Shown here: in pieces, positions 18,283 to 27,711 of the stretch
Position numbering within the stretch: the stretch's first letter is position 1
How the letters are laid out: every line of letters starts with the position of its first letter
Source: Archaeoglobus veneficus SNP6
GTDB taxonomy: Archaea > Halobacteriota > Archaeoglobi > Archaeoglobales > Archaeoglobaceae
Assembly: GCF_000194625.1 (NCBI RefSeq)
Contig: NC_015320.1
Span: 1,782,612-1,846,611, forward strand
Length of the DNA: 64,000 nt
Reading direction: 5' to 3'
Program-made: the position numbers and the translations under genes
The notes under the pieces: generated by a model
What the model saw: only the letters and a program-made list of their open reading frames with translations
Told to the model about the DNA's origin: nothing
Databases searched by the model: none

Positions 18283-19413
18283 TTAAAAATTAAAAAGGCT
18301 TTTTATTTTATCTAACAGCTTGAATATTCTGCCGTCGTCTCTGTAGGATAATCTTCCAGTCAAATTATTAACCCACCTGTGAGGAAATTCTTCAGCTCCG
18401 TGTAGTGCACCTACTGCCGAACCAACGATTGCACCGATTGTATCGCTGTCCTTTGAGTACGTTACCGCTTTCACTATTGATTCTTCAGGATCATAAGAAT
18501 AATTGCACAAAACGTAAATCACAAAAGGAAGTGTTTCAAGCAAATATGCTCCAGAACCAATTTTGTTCGAAAATTTGAGGATATCTACCTCGTTTTCGAC
18601 TGCTTTTCTCACATATGTATTAATGAACTCATACCCAGAACCGGAATACATCAATCCTTTCCTTCTCGTTTTGTAGCGTGTTCCGCCCTCTATCTGGGAG
18701 GCTACTTTAACGTACTCGTCAATCCACCAATTTGGAGGAGGCGCGTCTTCCATTTGTAAGAGCTTCCATAAGATGTTAACGAAGGCTACAGAGGACGATA
18801 TTGCGAGGGGATCGTTGTGGGTCAGTAATGTGGAAAGTAAGGTATCGGCCCATAATTCATTACTCGGCTTTTTCACATGAGGAATAAGAACTGGAGAAAT
18901 TCTCATGAGAGCACCATTGCCCGCTGAGTGGACGCCTGACAAATACCAAGGTTTTCTTTCGTCTTTGTAGTTTCTAATAAAGCCTTTAATTGTAGAACCT
19001 ATCCCAAAGATTCTCTCTTTTACGAACCTATCTGCCAACTCCTTAACATTCAGGTAACCGTTATTTTCCAGCAACACTTCAACTGTCCAAAAGGTCAATT
19101 GGGTATCGTCAGTTGGTACTCCTATCGGTTTCCAGTCCGACCTCTTAGTCGGAATGTAATCGGTAATCTCGCCATACCTTTTTAGTTTGTAATTCGGAGG
19201 AATTCCTTCAACGGGATAACCTAAAGAATCGCCAATAGCTACTCCCAGCAACATACCTTTGATCTTATCCCAATCAATATTTTTTGTGACCTCTGGGGTT
19301 GAATAAAGAAAAGGAGCATTTTTTGCCCTAATTATTCCTTCGGAAAATAGAAATTTCATTTTCTCTGAGTTCGGAAGTTCGTTTCTCAAGTTCACCCCTC
19401 CAATCCCACCCAC
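18283..19413 (-). CDS. ADP-ribosylglycohydrolase family protein
   Basis: The 376-residue protein belongs to the ADP-ribosylglycohydrolase (DraG/ARH) family. Metal-binding motifs are visible in order: GVAIGDSLGYPVEG near residue 58, VPTDDTQLTFWT near 99, SAGNGALMRISPV near 165, and SKDSDTIGAIVGSAVGALHG near 325. The family cleaves ADP-ribose from proteins or small molecules with two Mg ions. The GTG start at 19413 overlaps the stop of the preceding metallophosphoesterase gene, so the two formed an operon before the IS insertion. Codon use is A/T-rich compared with neighbours, consistent with acquisition from elsewhere. Confidence 0.88.
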   Translation of the reverse strand: MGGIGGVNLRNELPNSEKMKFLFSEGIIRAKNAPFLYSTPEVTKNIDWDKIKGMLLGVAIGDSLGYPVEGIPPNYKLKRYGEITDYIPTKRSDWKPIGVPTDDTQLTFWTVEVLLENNGYLNVKELADRFVKERIFGIGSTIKGFIRNYKDERKPWYLSGVHSAGNGALMRISPVLIPHVKKPSNELWADTLLSTLLTHNDPLAISSSVAFVNILWKLLQMEDAPPPNWWIDEYVKVASQIEGGTRYKTRRKGLMYSGSGYEFINTYVRKAVENEVDILKFSNKIGSGAYLLETLPFVIYVLCNYSYDPEESIVKAVTYSKDSDTIGAIVGSAVGALHGAEEFPHRWVNNLTGRLSYRDDGRIFKLLDKIKSLFNF

Positions 19414-19685
19414 TATTTGTACTCTGGCTCATCCAAAATTGTTTCCATCCGGCTTATTTTCTCAAGTCCTAAGGAGATTATATAATCTAAAGAAACTGGT
19501 TTGTAGTTTACCACCTCAACACTGACATTAATCGTTTGTTTTTCTCCATTTATGAAAGGATACTTCCTCAATTTGCCATTATGAGTGTGTCCATGTATTA
19601 TCCATCCATCAAAAGAGTTCACTTCATCTGGTCTGTGAACTAGCATGAATCTATACCCCTTATATTCAAGTATATGATACTTTTT

Positions 19686-19694
19686 CCCCAGTCG
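19686..19694. repeat. Target site duplication, left copy
   Basis: CCCCAGTCG directly abuts the left terminal repeat of the IS element and is repeated at 20398-20406. Confidence 0.88.
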
Positions 19695-20397
19695 GGTAGT
19701 GTCAAGTTAACACCTCCAGTAGTTGTAGAAGGCCATAAAGCTCTCCAACCAGCTCTGTACAGAGACAAAAGAACTCCTGAATGGAAATCTGTTCCAGAAC
19801 CTCTTCGTTCTCTCTTTAAACCTCGAAAAGAATCCTTCTACAGCATTTCTTCTACCAAACGTTTCATGCCTGTATCTCAGCCCTAACCTTTTCAAAGCCC
19901 ACAGATACCAGAAACCTCTATCAACAACGATCTCTGGCTTGTTTTCGCAATGCTTGAGAACTTCTCTAAGGAAAACGTAAGCTTCAAAGCTTCCTCTTCC
20001 TCCAGAAGCCCATATAGCTAGGCATTCCATGGTATCAACGTCTATAGCAGCCCAAACAAAGATTTGTTTCTTTTCCAGTTTTATTTTTGTTTCATCTATC
20101 GCAACAAGTCTTCTTTTCTTCTTTTCTGGTTGTTTTAAGACTGTTTTGAGTCTATGGTAGTAAATCCTAACAGATTCGTGACTTATTTCTTCGAATAAAG
20201 ATAGAAAATCACTTGTTTTTCTCAAAGAAAGGCCAAAGAAGTATAATAATGCTGCAAGTATTTTAAGTTCCACATCTTTCCTGTTCCTTCGAAAGACTTT
20301 TGTAGACTTGACGTAATCTACCAACTGGCTTAGCGCAGGCTGCATAAGTTGTATCTTAGTTATTTATTTTTTGTTATTTTGACACTGCCCCCCAGTC
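19695..20397 (-). mobile_element. IS6-like insertion sequence, 703 bp
   Basis: The element is bounded by imperfect terminal inverted repeats: GGTAGTGTCAAGTTAAC at 19695-19711 and, read inward from the other end, GGCAGTGTCAAAATAAC at 20397-20381. It is flanked by a 9-bp direct repeat CCCCAGTCG at 19686-19694 and 20398-20406. IS6 elements usually duplicate 8 bp; the ninth base may be a chance match. One complete transposase gene fills the element. It looks intact and recent because both repeats and the host frame are preserved. Confidence 0.92.
19707..20345 (-). CDS. IS6-family transposase
   Basis: The 212-residue protein is a DDE transposase. A helix-turn-helix-like segment (LSLRKTSDFLSLFEEISHES, about 38-57) precedes the catalytic core. 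The three acidic residues are in RLVAIDETKIKL, EIVVDRGFWYLWAL and RRNAVEGFFSRFKER. Spacing and the short length are typical of the archaeal IS6 branch. It fills almost the entire element and appears intact, so it may be active. Confidence 0.9.
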   Translation of the reverse strand: MQPALSQLVDYVKSTKVFRRNRKDVELKILAALLYFFGLSLRKTSDFLSLFEEISHESVRIYYHRLKTVLKQPEKKKRRLVAIDETKIKLEKKQIFVWAAIDVDTMECLAIWASGGRGSFEAYVFLREVLKHCENKPEIVVDRGFWYLWALKRLGLRYRHETFGRRNAVEGFFSRFKERTKRFWNRFPFRSSFVSVQSWLESFMAFYNYWRC

Positions 20398-20406
20398 GTA
20401 CCTTCT
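20398..20406. repeat. Target site duplication, right copy
   Basis: CCCCAGTCG directly abuts the right terminal repeat of the IS element and matches 19686-19694 exactly. Confidence 0.88.
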
Positions 20407-21340
20407 CGTGGTTTCCCCTGATGTAAACGATCCTGCCATTCAACTTACTAATCCAGTAAAGAGCATCTCTCGAGTGCTTGCCAAAGCTTGCATCGCCTAA
20501 AAAGTACACTGTATCTTCGTTTTTCACTGTATTATTCCAATTTCTTAGAAGGACTTGGTTCATCTCCCTAACGTCAACAAAGGGACGACCGCAGTATTTG
20601 ATTATGTTTTTGTGGTCAAAATGTGTGTCGGATATGAGCCATATACTCCTATCATTTATCTTTTCAGTCATTTCTACGTTAAATTTCCTCCTATATGCCT
20701 GAACCATCTCAGAATAGGCCTTCTTCGATAGTGCCAATTTTCTTGGGAGTATTCTGCCCGTTAAGACATCGTACTCATAAGTTATTTTACCTCCCTTTAG
20801 CAGAGGTATCCGAAGAGGATAGGCAGGAATATATTCATCTCTGAGCAATTCTACCGCATTTTTTAATTTCGTAAACTCCCTTTCCGATAAGCGGTATCCT
20901 ATTGTTGCGTGAAACCAGAACTCATCATTCTTTCTGTTGTATTTTTTTACATCAGGTCTTTCTTTTATGTGGGTTTTTATCGCCTCATACAGACTCATTC
21001 TGAATTTTTTTAATTCTGAACTTGGCTCTATTCTAAATGCAAGAATGTAGCCATTATCTCCCTTCTTGAGCTCAAACCCATCATAATAAAATTTCAACTT
21101 TTTAATATCAAACTTAGATGCAACGTGCTGGATTAGTTTAGCTAAGTAGAAATTATCTACATCTTTCTTCAATTTAAAATTATACACAAGCGTAATGTGA
21201 GGAACTCTATGCCAGCGTCTTAGTTTAAAATATTCTACAACTTCAGAAATTTTTCTTTTAATTCTATATTTCTCTAACATTGGTCTTATTTCAACAAGAT
21301 AAGGATATTTATCCTCCTTCTTCCAAAAAAAGATATTCAC

Positions 21341-21540
21341 TCTAAATCCCCCGACTCAGCTGTCATTTACTCCTATTACCTGTTTTTCATCCTCCAGAAT
21401 GATTTATTTTTCGCTTCTATAACTACTTAGCAGGGACTCGTCGTATAAGGCTTGGTAAGCTTAGCATCTTTCGCCACCTTAAGCAGGAGGAGATCCTATC
21501 GTGTCACATTCCACCACCTCACCCTCTAAATGAATAAAAA
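21341..21540. other. Intergenic region between trp operon and the ADP-ribose island
   Basis: No supported gene is visible. The left part is AT-rich like the island and presumably holds the promoter of the minus-strand 2H-phosphoesterase gene (an AAAATAAAT stretch near 21405). The right part receives the 3' end of the trp operon. The composition change near 21.4 kb is the likely right edge of the island. Confidence 0.35.
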
Positions 21541-22305
21541 TCAACCCTTACAACCCCTCTTAAGCTCCCTTGTAATCTCTTCAAGTCTCTCCGCAGCGTT
21601 TTCTCCATATTCCTCTATTATTTTAACGAGGGCACTCCCAACCACAACGCCATCAGCTCCAGCCTTAACGAGCTCCTCCACGTGCTCTCTCTTTGAAACG
21701 CCAAAGCCGACACAGACAGGCTTCGTACATATTCGCTTTGCCCTCTTTAACAGGTCAAAAGCCAGCGGAGGAATCTTCTCCCTCGCCCCCGTTGTGCCAT
21801 ACAAAGATATCAGGTAAACGAAAGCCGAACTTGCCTCGTCTATCGCCCTCAGCCTCTCGTCAGGCGTGTTCGGAGCCGCAAGAAATACAGTATCAATGCC
21901 GTGCTTTTCACATGCGGCAAGATACTCACCGCTTTCCTCAAGAGGTAAATCCACGACGATCATTCCGCTTACCCCAGCATCGGCTGCGAGCTTAACGAAC
22001 TCGTCAACGCCCTTTGCATAAACGGGGTTGTAGTACGTCATCAGCACGACCGGCTTATCGGAGTGTTCCCTGAACTGCCTGACTATCGAGAAGACGTCTG
22101 AAACCTTTGTTCCGGCTTTCAGCGCTCTGTAGTTTGCTTTCTGAATTGTTGGGCCGTCGGCCACGGGATCACTGAATGGAATGCCCAGTTCTATCACGTC
22201 CGAATACTTCTCCAGAGCCAGCATGAAGTCCAGTGTAAGCTTTGGATGAGGATCGCCAGCTGTAATGAACGTAACGAGCCAGGGAGTTTCGATTTCGAAC
22301 ACCAT
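21541..22305 (-). CDS. trpA: Tryptophan synthase alpha chain
   Basis: The 254-residue TIM-barrel protein cleaves indole-3-glycerol phosphate to indole and glyceraldehyde-3-phosphate. The catalytic Glu lies in DVIELGIPFSDPVADGPTIQ and the catalytic Asp in GMIVVDLPLEES. The phosphate-binding VGFGVSKREHV and GADGVVVGSALV close the barrel. It is the last gene of the trp operon and starts 3 bases after the trpB stop. Confidence 0.96.
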   Translation of the reverse strand: MVFEIETPWLVTFITAGDPHPKLTLDFMLALEKYSDVIELGIPFSDPVADGPTIQKANYRALKAGTKVSDVFSIVRQFREHSDKPVVLMTYYNPVYAKGVDEFVKLAADAGVSGMIVVDLPLEESGEYLAACEKHGIDTVFLAAPNTPDERLRAIDEASSAFVYLISLYGTTGAREKIPPLAFDLLKRAKRICTKPVCVGFGVSKREHVEELVKAGADGVVVGSALVKIIEEYGENAAERLEEITRELKRGCKG

Positions 22306-22308
22306 TGC

Positions 22309-23469
22309 TCACACCCCAAGCAATTCCATAACTATGCCTAAATCTTTGTCCCCTCTACCCGAGAGGTTAACCACGATAATCTCGTCCCTCTGCATTTCCT
22401 TAGCTATTTCCATTGCATATGCGACAGCATGAGCAGATTCAAGGGCAGGAATTATTCCCTCAGCCTTTGACAGCTCAGCAAAAGCCTTTAACGCCTGCTC
22501 ATCAGTCACGGCAACGTACTCGGCTCTTCCGCTCTCCTTCAGATACGCGTGCTCTGGCCCAACGCCAGGATAATCCAGACCAGCAGCGACGCTGTGAGTA
22601 GTGGCAATCTGCCCATCTTCATCCTGCAGGAAGTAGGATAGCATGCCGTGCAGGACACCCTTCTTGCCCGCTCCGAGTGATGCAGAGTGTTTTCCCGTTT
22701 CGATTCCTTCGCCTGCAGCCTCAACGCCTATCAGCCTGACTTTATCTTTCACGAAGGGGTAGAATATGCCTATGGCGTTGCTTCCTCCCCCAACGCATGC
22801 AACTATGCAGTCAGGCAGGCAGCCCTCAACCTCGAGAATCTGTTTCTTTGTCTCCTGCCCTATCACGGACTGGAAGTCCCTGACCATCGTTGGGTAGGGA
22901 TGTGGGCCAACAACGGAGCCGATGAGGTAGTGGGTGTTTTCAAACGTGGCAACCCAATCCCTCAAAGCCTCGTTTATTGCGTCCTTGAGCGTCTTCGAAC
23001 CGCTATCGACGGGATGGACTTCTGCTCCGAGTAGCTTCATTCGAAAGACGTTTGGCTTCTGCCTCTCCACATCCTCACTACCCATATATATCTCCGTCTT
23101 CATCCCGAAGAGTGCTCCGGCTATTGCAGTAGCAACGCCATGCTGTCCCGCTCCAGTTTCTGCTATAAGCCTGTTTTTCCCCATGTACTTCGCAAGCAGA
23201 GCCTGACCAAGGGTATTGTTTATCTTGTGAGCCCCGCTATGAAGTAGATCTTCTCGTTTCAGATAGATTTTTGCCCCTCCGACCTTCTCGGTAAGATTTT
23301 TCGCAAAATAGAGGGGTGTCGGCCTGCCTGCGTAAACCCTCAAGTAGTAATCGAGCTCTTTTTTGAACTCCTCGCTGTCCTTAAGCTCTTCGTACGCTTT
23401 CTCGAGCTCCTTAAGCGGAGGCATGAGCACTTCGGGTATGAACTGCCCTCCAAATTCGCCAAATTTCAT
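22309..23469 (-). CDS. trpB: Tryptophan synthase beta chain
   Basis: The 386-residue PLP enzyme joins indole and serine to make tryptophan. The PLP lysine is in [13 protein letters not shown] near residue 83-86, and the phosphate cup is GGGSNAIG near 228. Length and the presence of trpA beside it indicate the standard TrpB1 form that channels indole from TrpA. It follows trpF by 26 bases with a GGAGGG ribosome-binding site. Confidence 0.97.
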   Translation of the reverse strand: MKFGEFGGQFIPEVLMPPLKELEKAYEELKDSEEFKKELDYYLRVYAGRPTPLYFAKNLTEKVGGAKIYLKREDLLHSGAHKINNTLGQALLAKYMGKNRLIAETGAGQHGVATAIAGALFGMKTEIYMGSEDVERQKPNVFRMKLLGAEVHPVDSGSKTLKDAINEALRDWVATFENTHYLIGSVVGPHPYPTMVRDFQSVIGQETKKQILEVEGCLPDCIVACVGGGSNAIGIFYPFVKDKVRLIGVEAAGEGIETGKHSASLGAGKKGVLHGMLSYFLQDEDGQIATTHSVAAGLDYPGVGPEHAYLKESGRAEYVAVTDEQALKAFAELSKAEGIIPALESAHAVAYAMEIAKEMQRDEIIVVNLSGRGDKDLGIVMELLGV

Positions 23470-23495
23470 GCTTTCTTTTCCCTCCTTTTATATTC

Positions 23496-24131
23496 TCACA
23501 TCTTTACACTCTTCGCCCTTTCAACGAAGGCCTTAACAAGCTCAGCATCTTTCCTCTCGCCTCTTTCGACGCCACTCGAAGCATCGACGCCGAAAGGTCT
23601 TACATAATCGGCAATTTCAGCGACGTTATTGGGGTTAAGACCTCCAGCAAGAATTATCCTTTTAGACATTCTTAACATTTTCACGACTTCTTTGCTGACT
23701 CTGTGGTCGTGAATGGCTCCGCTACCAGCTCCGGTGTCGAGCAGGTAGTAATCAGCATCGTAGTCCATCATCTTCTCCGCAAGCCTCGCAGCTTCAACGA
23801 CAGGGTTTCTACTTTCTCTTGCCACGATAAACGCCTTCGTTATAATTCCTCCAAACTCATCGCGAAGCTTTTCAAAGTCTTCGACGCTCATTTCCGAGTG
23901 AACCTGAATGTATTCGGCTTTGCAGCCATCGATTATCTCCATCCACTCCTCAAACGTTTTTGCCGTTGAAACAGCAAACACGGGAATGCTTGCGTGTGAA
24001 ATTATCTGCCTTGCAGTGTCAAGGCTGACGGCTCGCTTCGACTTCGCCCTGACAACGACTCCAGTAGCGTCAGCAACCTCAACGACTTCAAGCTCCTCAA
24101 CGCTTCTTATTCCGCACACCTTGACGAACAT
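23496..24131 (-). CDS. trpF: Phosphoribosylanthranilate isomerase
   Basis: The protein of about 211 residues catalyses the Amadori rearrangement of phosphoribosylanthranilate. The catalytic cysteine is in MFVKVCGIRSVEEL at the start, and the ending region with ILAGGLNPNNVAEI and FGVDASSGVERGERKD is the family signature. I set the start at ATG 24131 because it gives the canonical N-terminus; an upstream start at 24173 would add 14 atypical residues and overlap trpG. Confidence 0.93.
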   Translation of the reverse strand: MFVKVCGIRSVEELEVVEVADATGVVVRAKSKRAVSLDTARQIISHASIPVFAVSTAKTFEEWMEIIDGCKAEYIQVHSEMSVEDFEKLRDEFGGIITKAFIVARESRNPVVEAARLAEKMMDYDADYYLLDTGAGSGAIHDHRVSKEVVKMLRMSKRIILAGGLNPNNVAEIADYVRPFGVDASSGVERGERKDAELVKAFVERAKSVKM

Positions 24132-24154
24132 CTTTATCTCAGCCCCGCTCCGAG

Positions 24155-24733
24155 CTACAGTCTCCCCCTGCACATGTCCACGAAGTTCTTCACTATTCTC
24201 AGCCCATCTCCGCTCTCGAATTCCGTCAAAACGCTCTCCGGGTGGAACTGTACGCCCTCGATCTGCCTGCTCTTGTGTCTTATCCCCATAACGATGCCAT
24301 CGTCGGAAATTGCTGACAGTTCAAAGCCCTTTGGCACCTCGAGAACTGCAAGGGAGTGATACCTGCCGGCTTTTAGCGGATTTCTAACCCCCTCGAAAAT
24401 TGTTTTTCCATCGTGCTTCACAATTGAAGCCTTACCGTGTACGGGCTTGACCCTTCCAACCTTTCCGCCGAAGACGTGAGCTATGAGCTGATGACCAAGG
24501 CAAACGCCGAGGGTAGGTACATCGACCTCCTCGACGATTTCAGGACAGTTACCGATGTCTCTCCTATTCTCCGGAGAGCCAGGGCCAGGAGAGATGATTA
24601 TCCCGTCTGGGTCTATCCTCTTCACCTCATCAACGCTGACTGTGTTGGGAACCACTTTAACACGATCAAATATAGACGCATATTCAGCCAAATTCCACAC
24701 GAATGAGTCTCGATTATCGATGAGTAGAATCAT
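24155..24733 (-). CDS. trpG: Anthranilate synthase glutamine amidotransferase component
   Basis: The 192-residue class I amidotransferase supplies ammonia to TrpE. The catalytic triad is visible: Cys in LGVCLGHQLIAHVFGG and His/Glu in GVQFHPESVLTEFE. It overlaps the end of trpE by 4 bases, consistent with equal synthesis of the two subunits. Confidence 0.96.
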   Translation of the reverse strand: MILLIDNRDSFVWNLAEYASIFDRVKVVPNTVSVDEVKRIDPDGIIISPGPGSPENRRDIGNCPEIVEEVDVPTLGVCLGHQLIAHVFGGKVGRVKPVHGKASIVKHDGKTIFEGVRNPLKAGRYHSLAVLEVPKGFELSAISDDGIVMGIRHKSRQIEGVQFHPESVLTEFESGDGLRIVKNFVDMCRGRL

Positions 24734-26052
24734 CTTACCACCCCGAAAGCTTTCATAACGGCAGCCATCTTCTTCTCCGTCTCGTAAAACTCCTTCTCCG
24801 GCTTCGAATCGGCAACAATGCCTGCTCCAGCCCTAACCCTGCAAACCTTGTCGATTTCAACCATCCTGATGGCTATAGCCATGTCAGCGCAACCGTTGAT
24901 GGAGAAGTAACCGACGCTGCCGCCGTACACTCTTCGCCTCGATTTCTCGAGCTCGTCGATGATCTCCATTGCCCTTATCTTCGGCGCTCCAGTAAGAGTG
25001 CCGGCAGGAAAAGCTGCATCCATTGCATCAAACATTGTCATGTCGTCTGCAAGCTCTCCCTCGACCTCACTCTCTATGTGCTGCACGTGGCTGTACTTCA
25101 CCACGTCGAAGAACCTTGTCACCCTCACGCTTCCCGGCTTTGAAACCCTCCTGACGTCGTTTCTTGCCAGATCTACAAGCATTACGTGCTCGGCTCTCTC
25201 CTTCTCGTCCGCAAGAAGCTTTGCTGCAATCTCTGCATCTTCTTCATCGCTGCTTCCACGTGGAGCCGTTCCAGCAATGGGGTTTATTTTCACGATGTTG
25301 TTTTCTACGGAAGCCATAGTTTCCGGAGAGGCTCCAACGACAGCCTTTCCAACCTTATCAAACTCCAGCAGGAACATATATGGGCTCGGATTGATCTCTC
25401 TCAGCTTCCTGTATATCTGAAAAGCTGAGTAGTCTGTCTCAATGCAGTACTCCCTCGAAAGCACTATTTGGAACGCATCTCCCGCAAAGATATACTCCTT
25501 CGCCCTCTCCACCATTTCCATGAACTCTTCCTTTTCCGCGTCGCATCCTTTAATGCTGCTTCCACCATCTTCATCTTCGATTCTTGTCCTTCTCGCCTTC
25601 CCTACGACTCTTTCAGCGTACTTCTCCTCTTCTCTTGAGCTGTTCAGAGAAAGGAAGTAGAAATTCCCGGCTATATGGTCGTAAACGAAAACCCTGCTGT
25701 AGTAGCCGTAAACCGAAGGCTCTTCTATCTCACCACCTATAAGCGTGTGAATCGAATCATAGGCTGTGTATCCAACAAACCCTCCGGAGAACTTCGTTCC
25801 TCCTGTTTCTCCATCGAAGAATGGTTTGAGAGCCTGGAACGGGTTTCTTTCCTTCGACACCTTCTTTCCATCAACTCTTGTGTCCTCGCAAACTTCAACA
25901 ACGTATTTGGGGCTGGAAGAGATAAAGGTAAACCTTGCTCTGTGCTCGTGCTTCGTCAGACTTTCAAGGATGAACGGCATCGCCTCGTCTCTAAGCACGT
26001 TGTAGAGCTTGAGAGGATCCACGTAGCTCAGCTTTTTAATAAGAACGCTCAT
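24730..26052 (-). CDS. trpE: Anthranilate synthase component I
   Basis: The 440-residue chorismate-utilising enzyme makes anthranilate from chorismate and ammonia. An N-terminal FILESLTKHE stretch corresponds to the LLES tryptophan-feedback motif. The catalytic half carries IAGTAPRGSSDEEDAE, LVDLARNDVRRVSKPGSV and FPAGTLTGAPKIRAMEII. It overlaps trpD by 4 bases and trpG by 4 bases. Confidence 0.96.
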   Translation of the reverse strand: MSVLIKKLSYVDPLKLYNVLRDEAMPFILESLTKHEHRARFTFISSSPKYVVEVCEDTRVDGKKVSKERNPFQALKPFFDGETGGTKFSGGFVGYTAYDSIHTLIGGEIEEPSVYGYYSRVFVYDHIAGNFYFLSLNSSREEEKYAERVVGKARRTRIEDEDGGSSIKGCDAEKEEFMEMVERAKEYIFAGDAFQIVLSREYCIETDYSAFQIYRKLREINPSPYMFLLEFDKVGKAVVGASPETMASVENNIVKINPIAGTAPRGSSDEEDAEIAAKLLADEKERAEHVMLVDLARNDVRRVSKPGSVRVTRFFDVVKYSHVQHIESEVEGELADDMTMFDAMDAAFPAGTLTGAPKIRAMEIIDELEKSRRRVYGGSVGYFSINGCADMAIAIRMVEIDKVCRVRAGAGIVADSKPEKEFYETEKKMAAVMKAFGVVR

Positions 26053-27014
26053 ATCTGTCTGAGCTCCTCGAGTTTTCTCAAAGCCATGCCATCCTCAATG
26101 GCATTTCTTGCGATCTCAACGCCTTCTCTGAAATCACTGGCTATGCCTGCGGTGTACAGCGCTGCTGACGCATTGACCAGTATGAAGTTCGTGTCGTCGT
26201 TTTTAGCTCCGCTGAAGACCTTCTTTATCCGCTCCGCGCTCTCATCTGCGCCATTGCATGGGTGTATGTCCACTGGCTCGATTCCAAAATCTTCAGGAGT
26301 TACCGTGTAGAATTCGACTTCTCTGCCCACCTCCGCAACCATCGTCTCGCCTTTCGGACTGACTTCGTCCATTCCGCCATACACAACGAGAGCCTTTCTT
26401 ATTCCGAGAAGTTTCAAAGCGTGTGCGACTTTTGGAAGTAGGGATGCGGAATTTACGCCGAGGAGCTGATACTCTGGCTGAGCGGGATTTGCGAGGGGAC
26501 CGAGAATGTTAAAGATCGTTTTTATGCCAAGCTGCTTCCTTACTGGCATTATTTTCTTCAGCGCCGGGTGGTATAGAGGGGCAAAGAGGAATGCGAAGTT
26601 CTTTTCCTCTATACTTTTCTTCGCTTCCTCGGGTGTAAGCTCCAGTCTGATCCCGAAGGCCTGCAGAACGTTTGCAGAGCCGCTCTTAGACGTTATGGAC
26701 ACATTTCCGTGCTTCGCCACCTTGGTGAAGCATGACAGCAGAATTGCTACTGCCGTGCTCACGTTGATGGTATTGCTTCCATCTCCTCCAGTTCCGCACG
26801 TATCTGCGACACTTCCAGCCTCGATTTTGATAGCGTTGTCCCTCATGGCCTTAGCGAAGCCTGCAATCTCTTCAGGAGTGTATCCCTTCGTCTGAAGGGC
26901 TGCAAGAATTGCCGCAATTCTGATCTCGCTCTCGTTGAGCATTTCGTTGAAAAGTGCATAAGCTTCATCGAAGCTGAGATCATTTTGCTCGATTATCTGG
27001 TTTAAAGCGCTCAT
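26049..27014 (-). CDS. trpD: Anthranilate phosphoribosyltransferase
   Basis: The 321-residue enzyme adds phosphoribose to anthranilate. The PRPP-binding DTCGTGGDGSNTINVST and the KHGNVSITSKSGSA segment are intact, as is GGMDEVSPKGET near 225. It overlaps trpC upstream by 4 bases and trpE downstream by 4 bases. Confidence 0.96.
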   Translation of the reverse strand: MSALNQIIEQNDLSFDEAYALFNEMLNESEIRIAAILAALQTKGYTPEEIAGFAKAMRDNAIKIEAGSVADTCGTGGDGSNTINVSTAVAILLSCFTKVAKHGNVSITSKSGSANVLQAFGIRLELTPEEAKKSIEEKNFAFLFAPLYHPALKKIMPVRKQLGIKTIFNILGPLANPAQPEYQLLGVNSASLLPKVAHALKLLGIRKALVVYGGMDEVSPKGETMVAEVGREVEFYTVTPEDFGIEPVDIHPCNGADESAERIKKVFSGAKNDDTNFILVNASAALYTAGIASDFREGVEIARNAIEDGMALRKLEELRQI

Positions 27015-27694
27015 ATTCTCGCCTCCACAAAAACCCTCACAATCTTTTCAGGGTCTTCGGCCCGCATGAAAGCAGTTCCAATGAGAACCGCGTTGGTGTA
27101 CTGCAGAGCTTTGCGCAAATCATCTATACTCGAAATTCCGCTCTCGCTAACCTTCAAAAACCCATCCGGGATGAGGGGAGCAATTTTCTCAGTAACTGTT
27201 ACGTTTCCATCGTCAAGCTCAAGCTTTGCGATGTCCCTGTTGTTTATCCCAATCATCGCCCTCCTCGCTTCCAGAGCGAATTCAAGCTCGTCTTCGCTGT
27301 GAACTTCGATTAGTGCATCCAGGCCGTGTTCCGCTGCGAAGTCTGCAAATTCAGGAATGTCGTCCCTGAGGATGCGGGCGATTAGGAGAACTGCTGAACC
27401 GCCTGCCTGGGCAGTCCTCTCCACATCCTCCTTACTCGTTATGAAATCCTTTCTCAACACGGGAAGCTCCGTGGAGCTGCAAATTTTCTTGAAAACTTCA
27501 AAACTCCCCTTGAAGTTCTTCGATTCCGTTATGTAAGATATGCCAACGGCTCCCGCTCTCTCGTACGCACGCAGGATGTCGATTTCATTCCTGCCTCTCA
27601 GCAAATCGCCGTGTTTCGGCGAATGAACCTTAACTTCTGCAATTACCGGATTTTTCTCGCACTTTTTTATCGCCCTGCTCAGCATGCCGACCAT
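27011..27694 (-). CDS. trpC: Indole-3-glycerol phosphate synthase
   Basis: The protein of about 227 residues closes the indole ring. Catalytic context includes PVIAEVKVHSPKHGDL (the usual AEIKRxSPS-like motif, with VHSPKHG here), PVLRKDFI and GINNRDIAKLELD, then VSESGISSIDDL. The start is taken as ATG 27694, with AGGTGA five to eight bases upstream; a GTG at 27703 is possible. It is the first gene of the seven-gene trp operon. Confidence 0.93.
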   Translation of the reverse strand: MVGMLSRAIKKCEKNPVIAEVKVHSPKHGDLLRGRNEIDILRAYERAGAVGISYITESKNFKGSFEVFKKICSSTELPVLRKDFITSKEDVERTAQAGGSAVLLIARILRDDIPEFADFAAEHGLDALIEVHSEDELEFALEARRAMIGINNRDIAKLELDDGNVTVTEKIAPLIPDGFLKVSESGISSIDDLRKALQYTNAVLIGTAFMRAEDPEKIVRVFVEARI

Positions 27695-27711
27695 TCGCTT
27701 CACCTGAGATT

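Larger units (their letters stand above)
19413..21340 (-). pseudogene. 2H phosphoesterase-metallophosphoesterase fusion interrupted by IS element
   Basis: The intact gene would encode about 407 residues. The first 190 residues form a 2H (LigT/2'-5' RNA ligase-like) phosphoesterase with the two signature motifs HITL (residue 49 region) and HATIG (residue 143 region). The rest is a calcineurin-like metallophosphoesterase with SDTHFDH, GDASFGK and GNHE before the insertion and HGHTHNG after it. The IS6-like element at 19695-20397 separates these motifs, so the metal site cannot form. Deleting the element and one target copy joins VRLG to KKYHILEYKGYRFMLVHRP in frame, which shows the insertion is recent. 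The 2H half (20398-21340) may still be made as a truncated protein of about 326 residues. Confidence 0.88.

Noticed and set aside
19686-20406. Composite transposon carrying the ADP-ribosylglycohydrolase
   Set aside because: Only one IS copy is present, with target duplications directly at its ends, so it moved alone.
21341-21540. An RNA gene between trpA and the island
   Set aside because: No tRNA-like cloverleaf, box C/D or strong stable stem was found by reading; the composition simply changes from AT-rich to normal.
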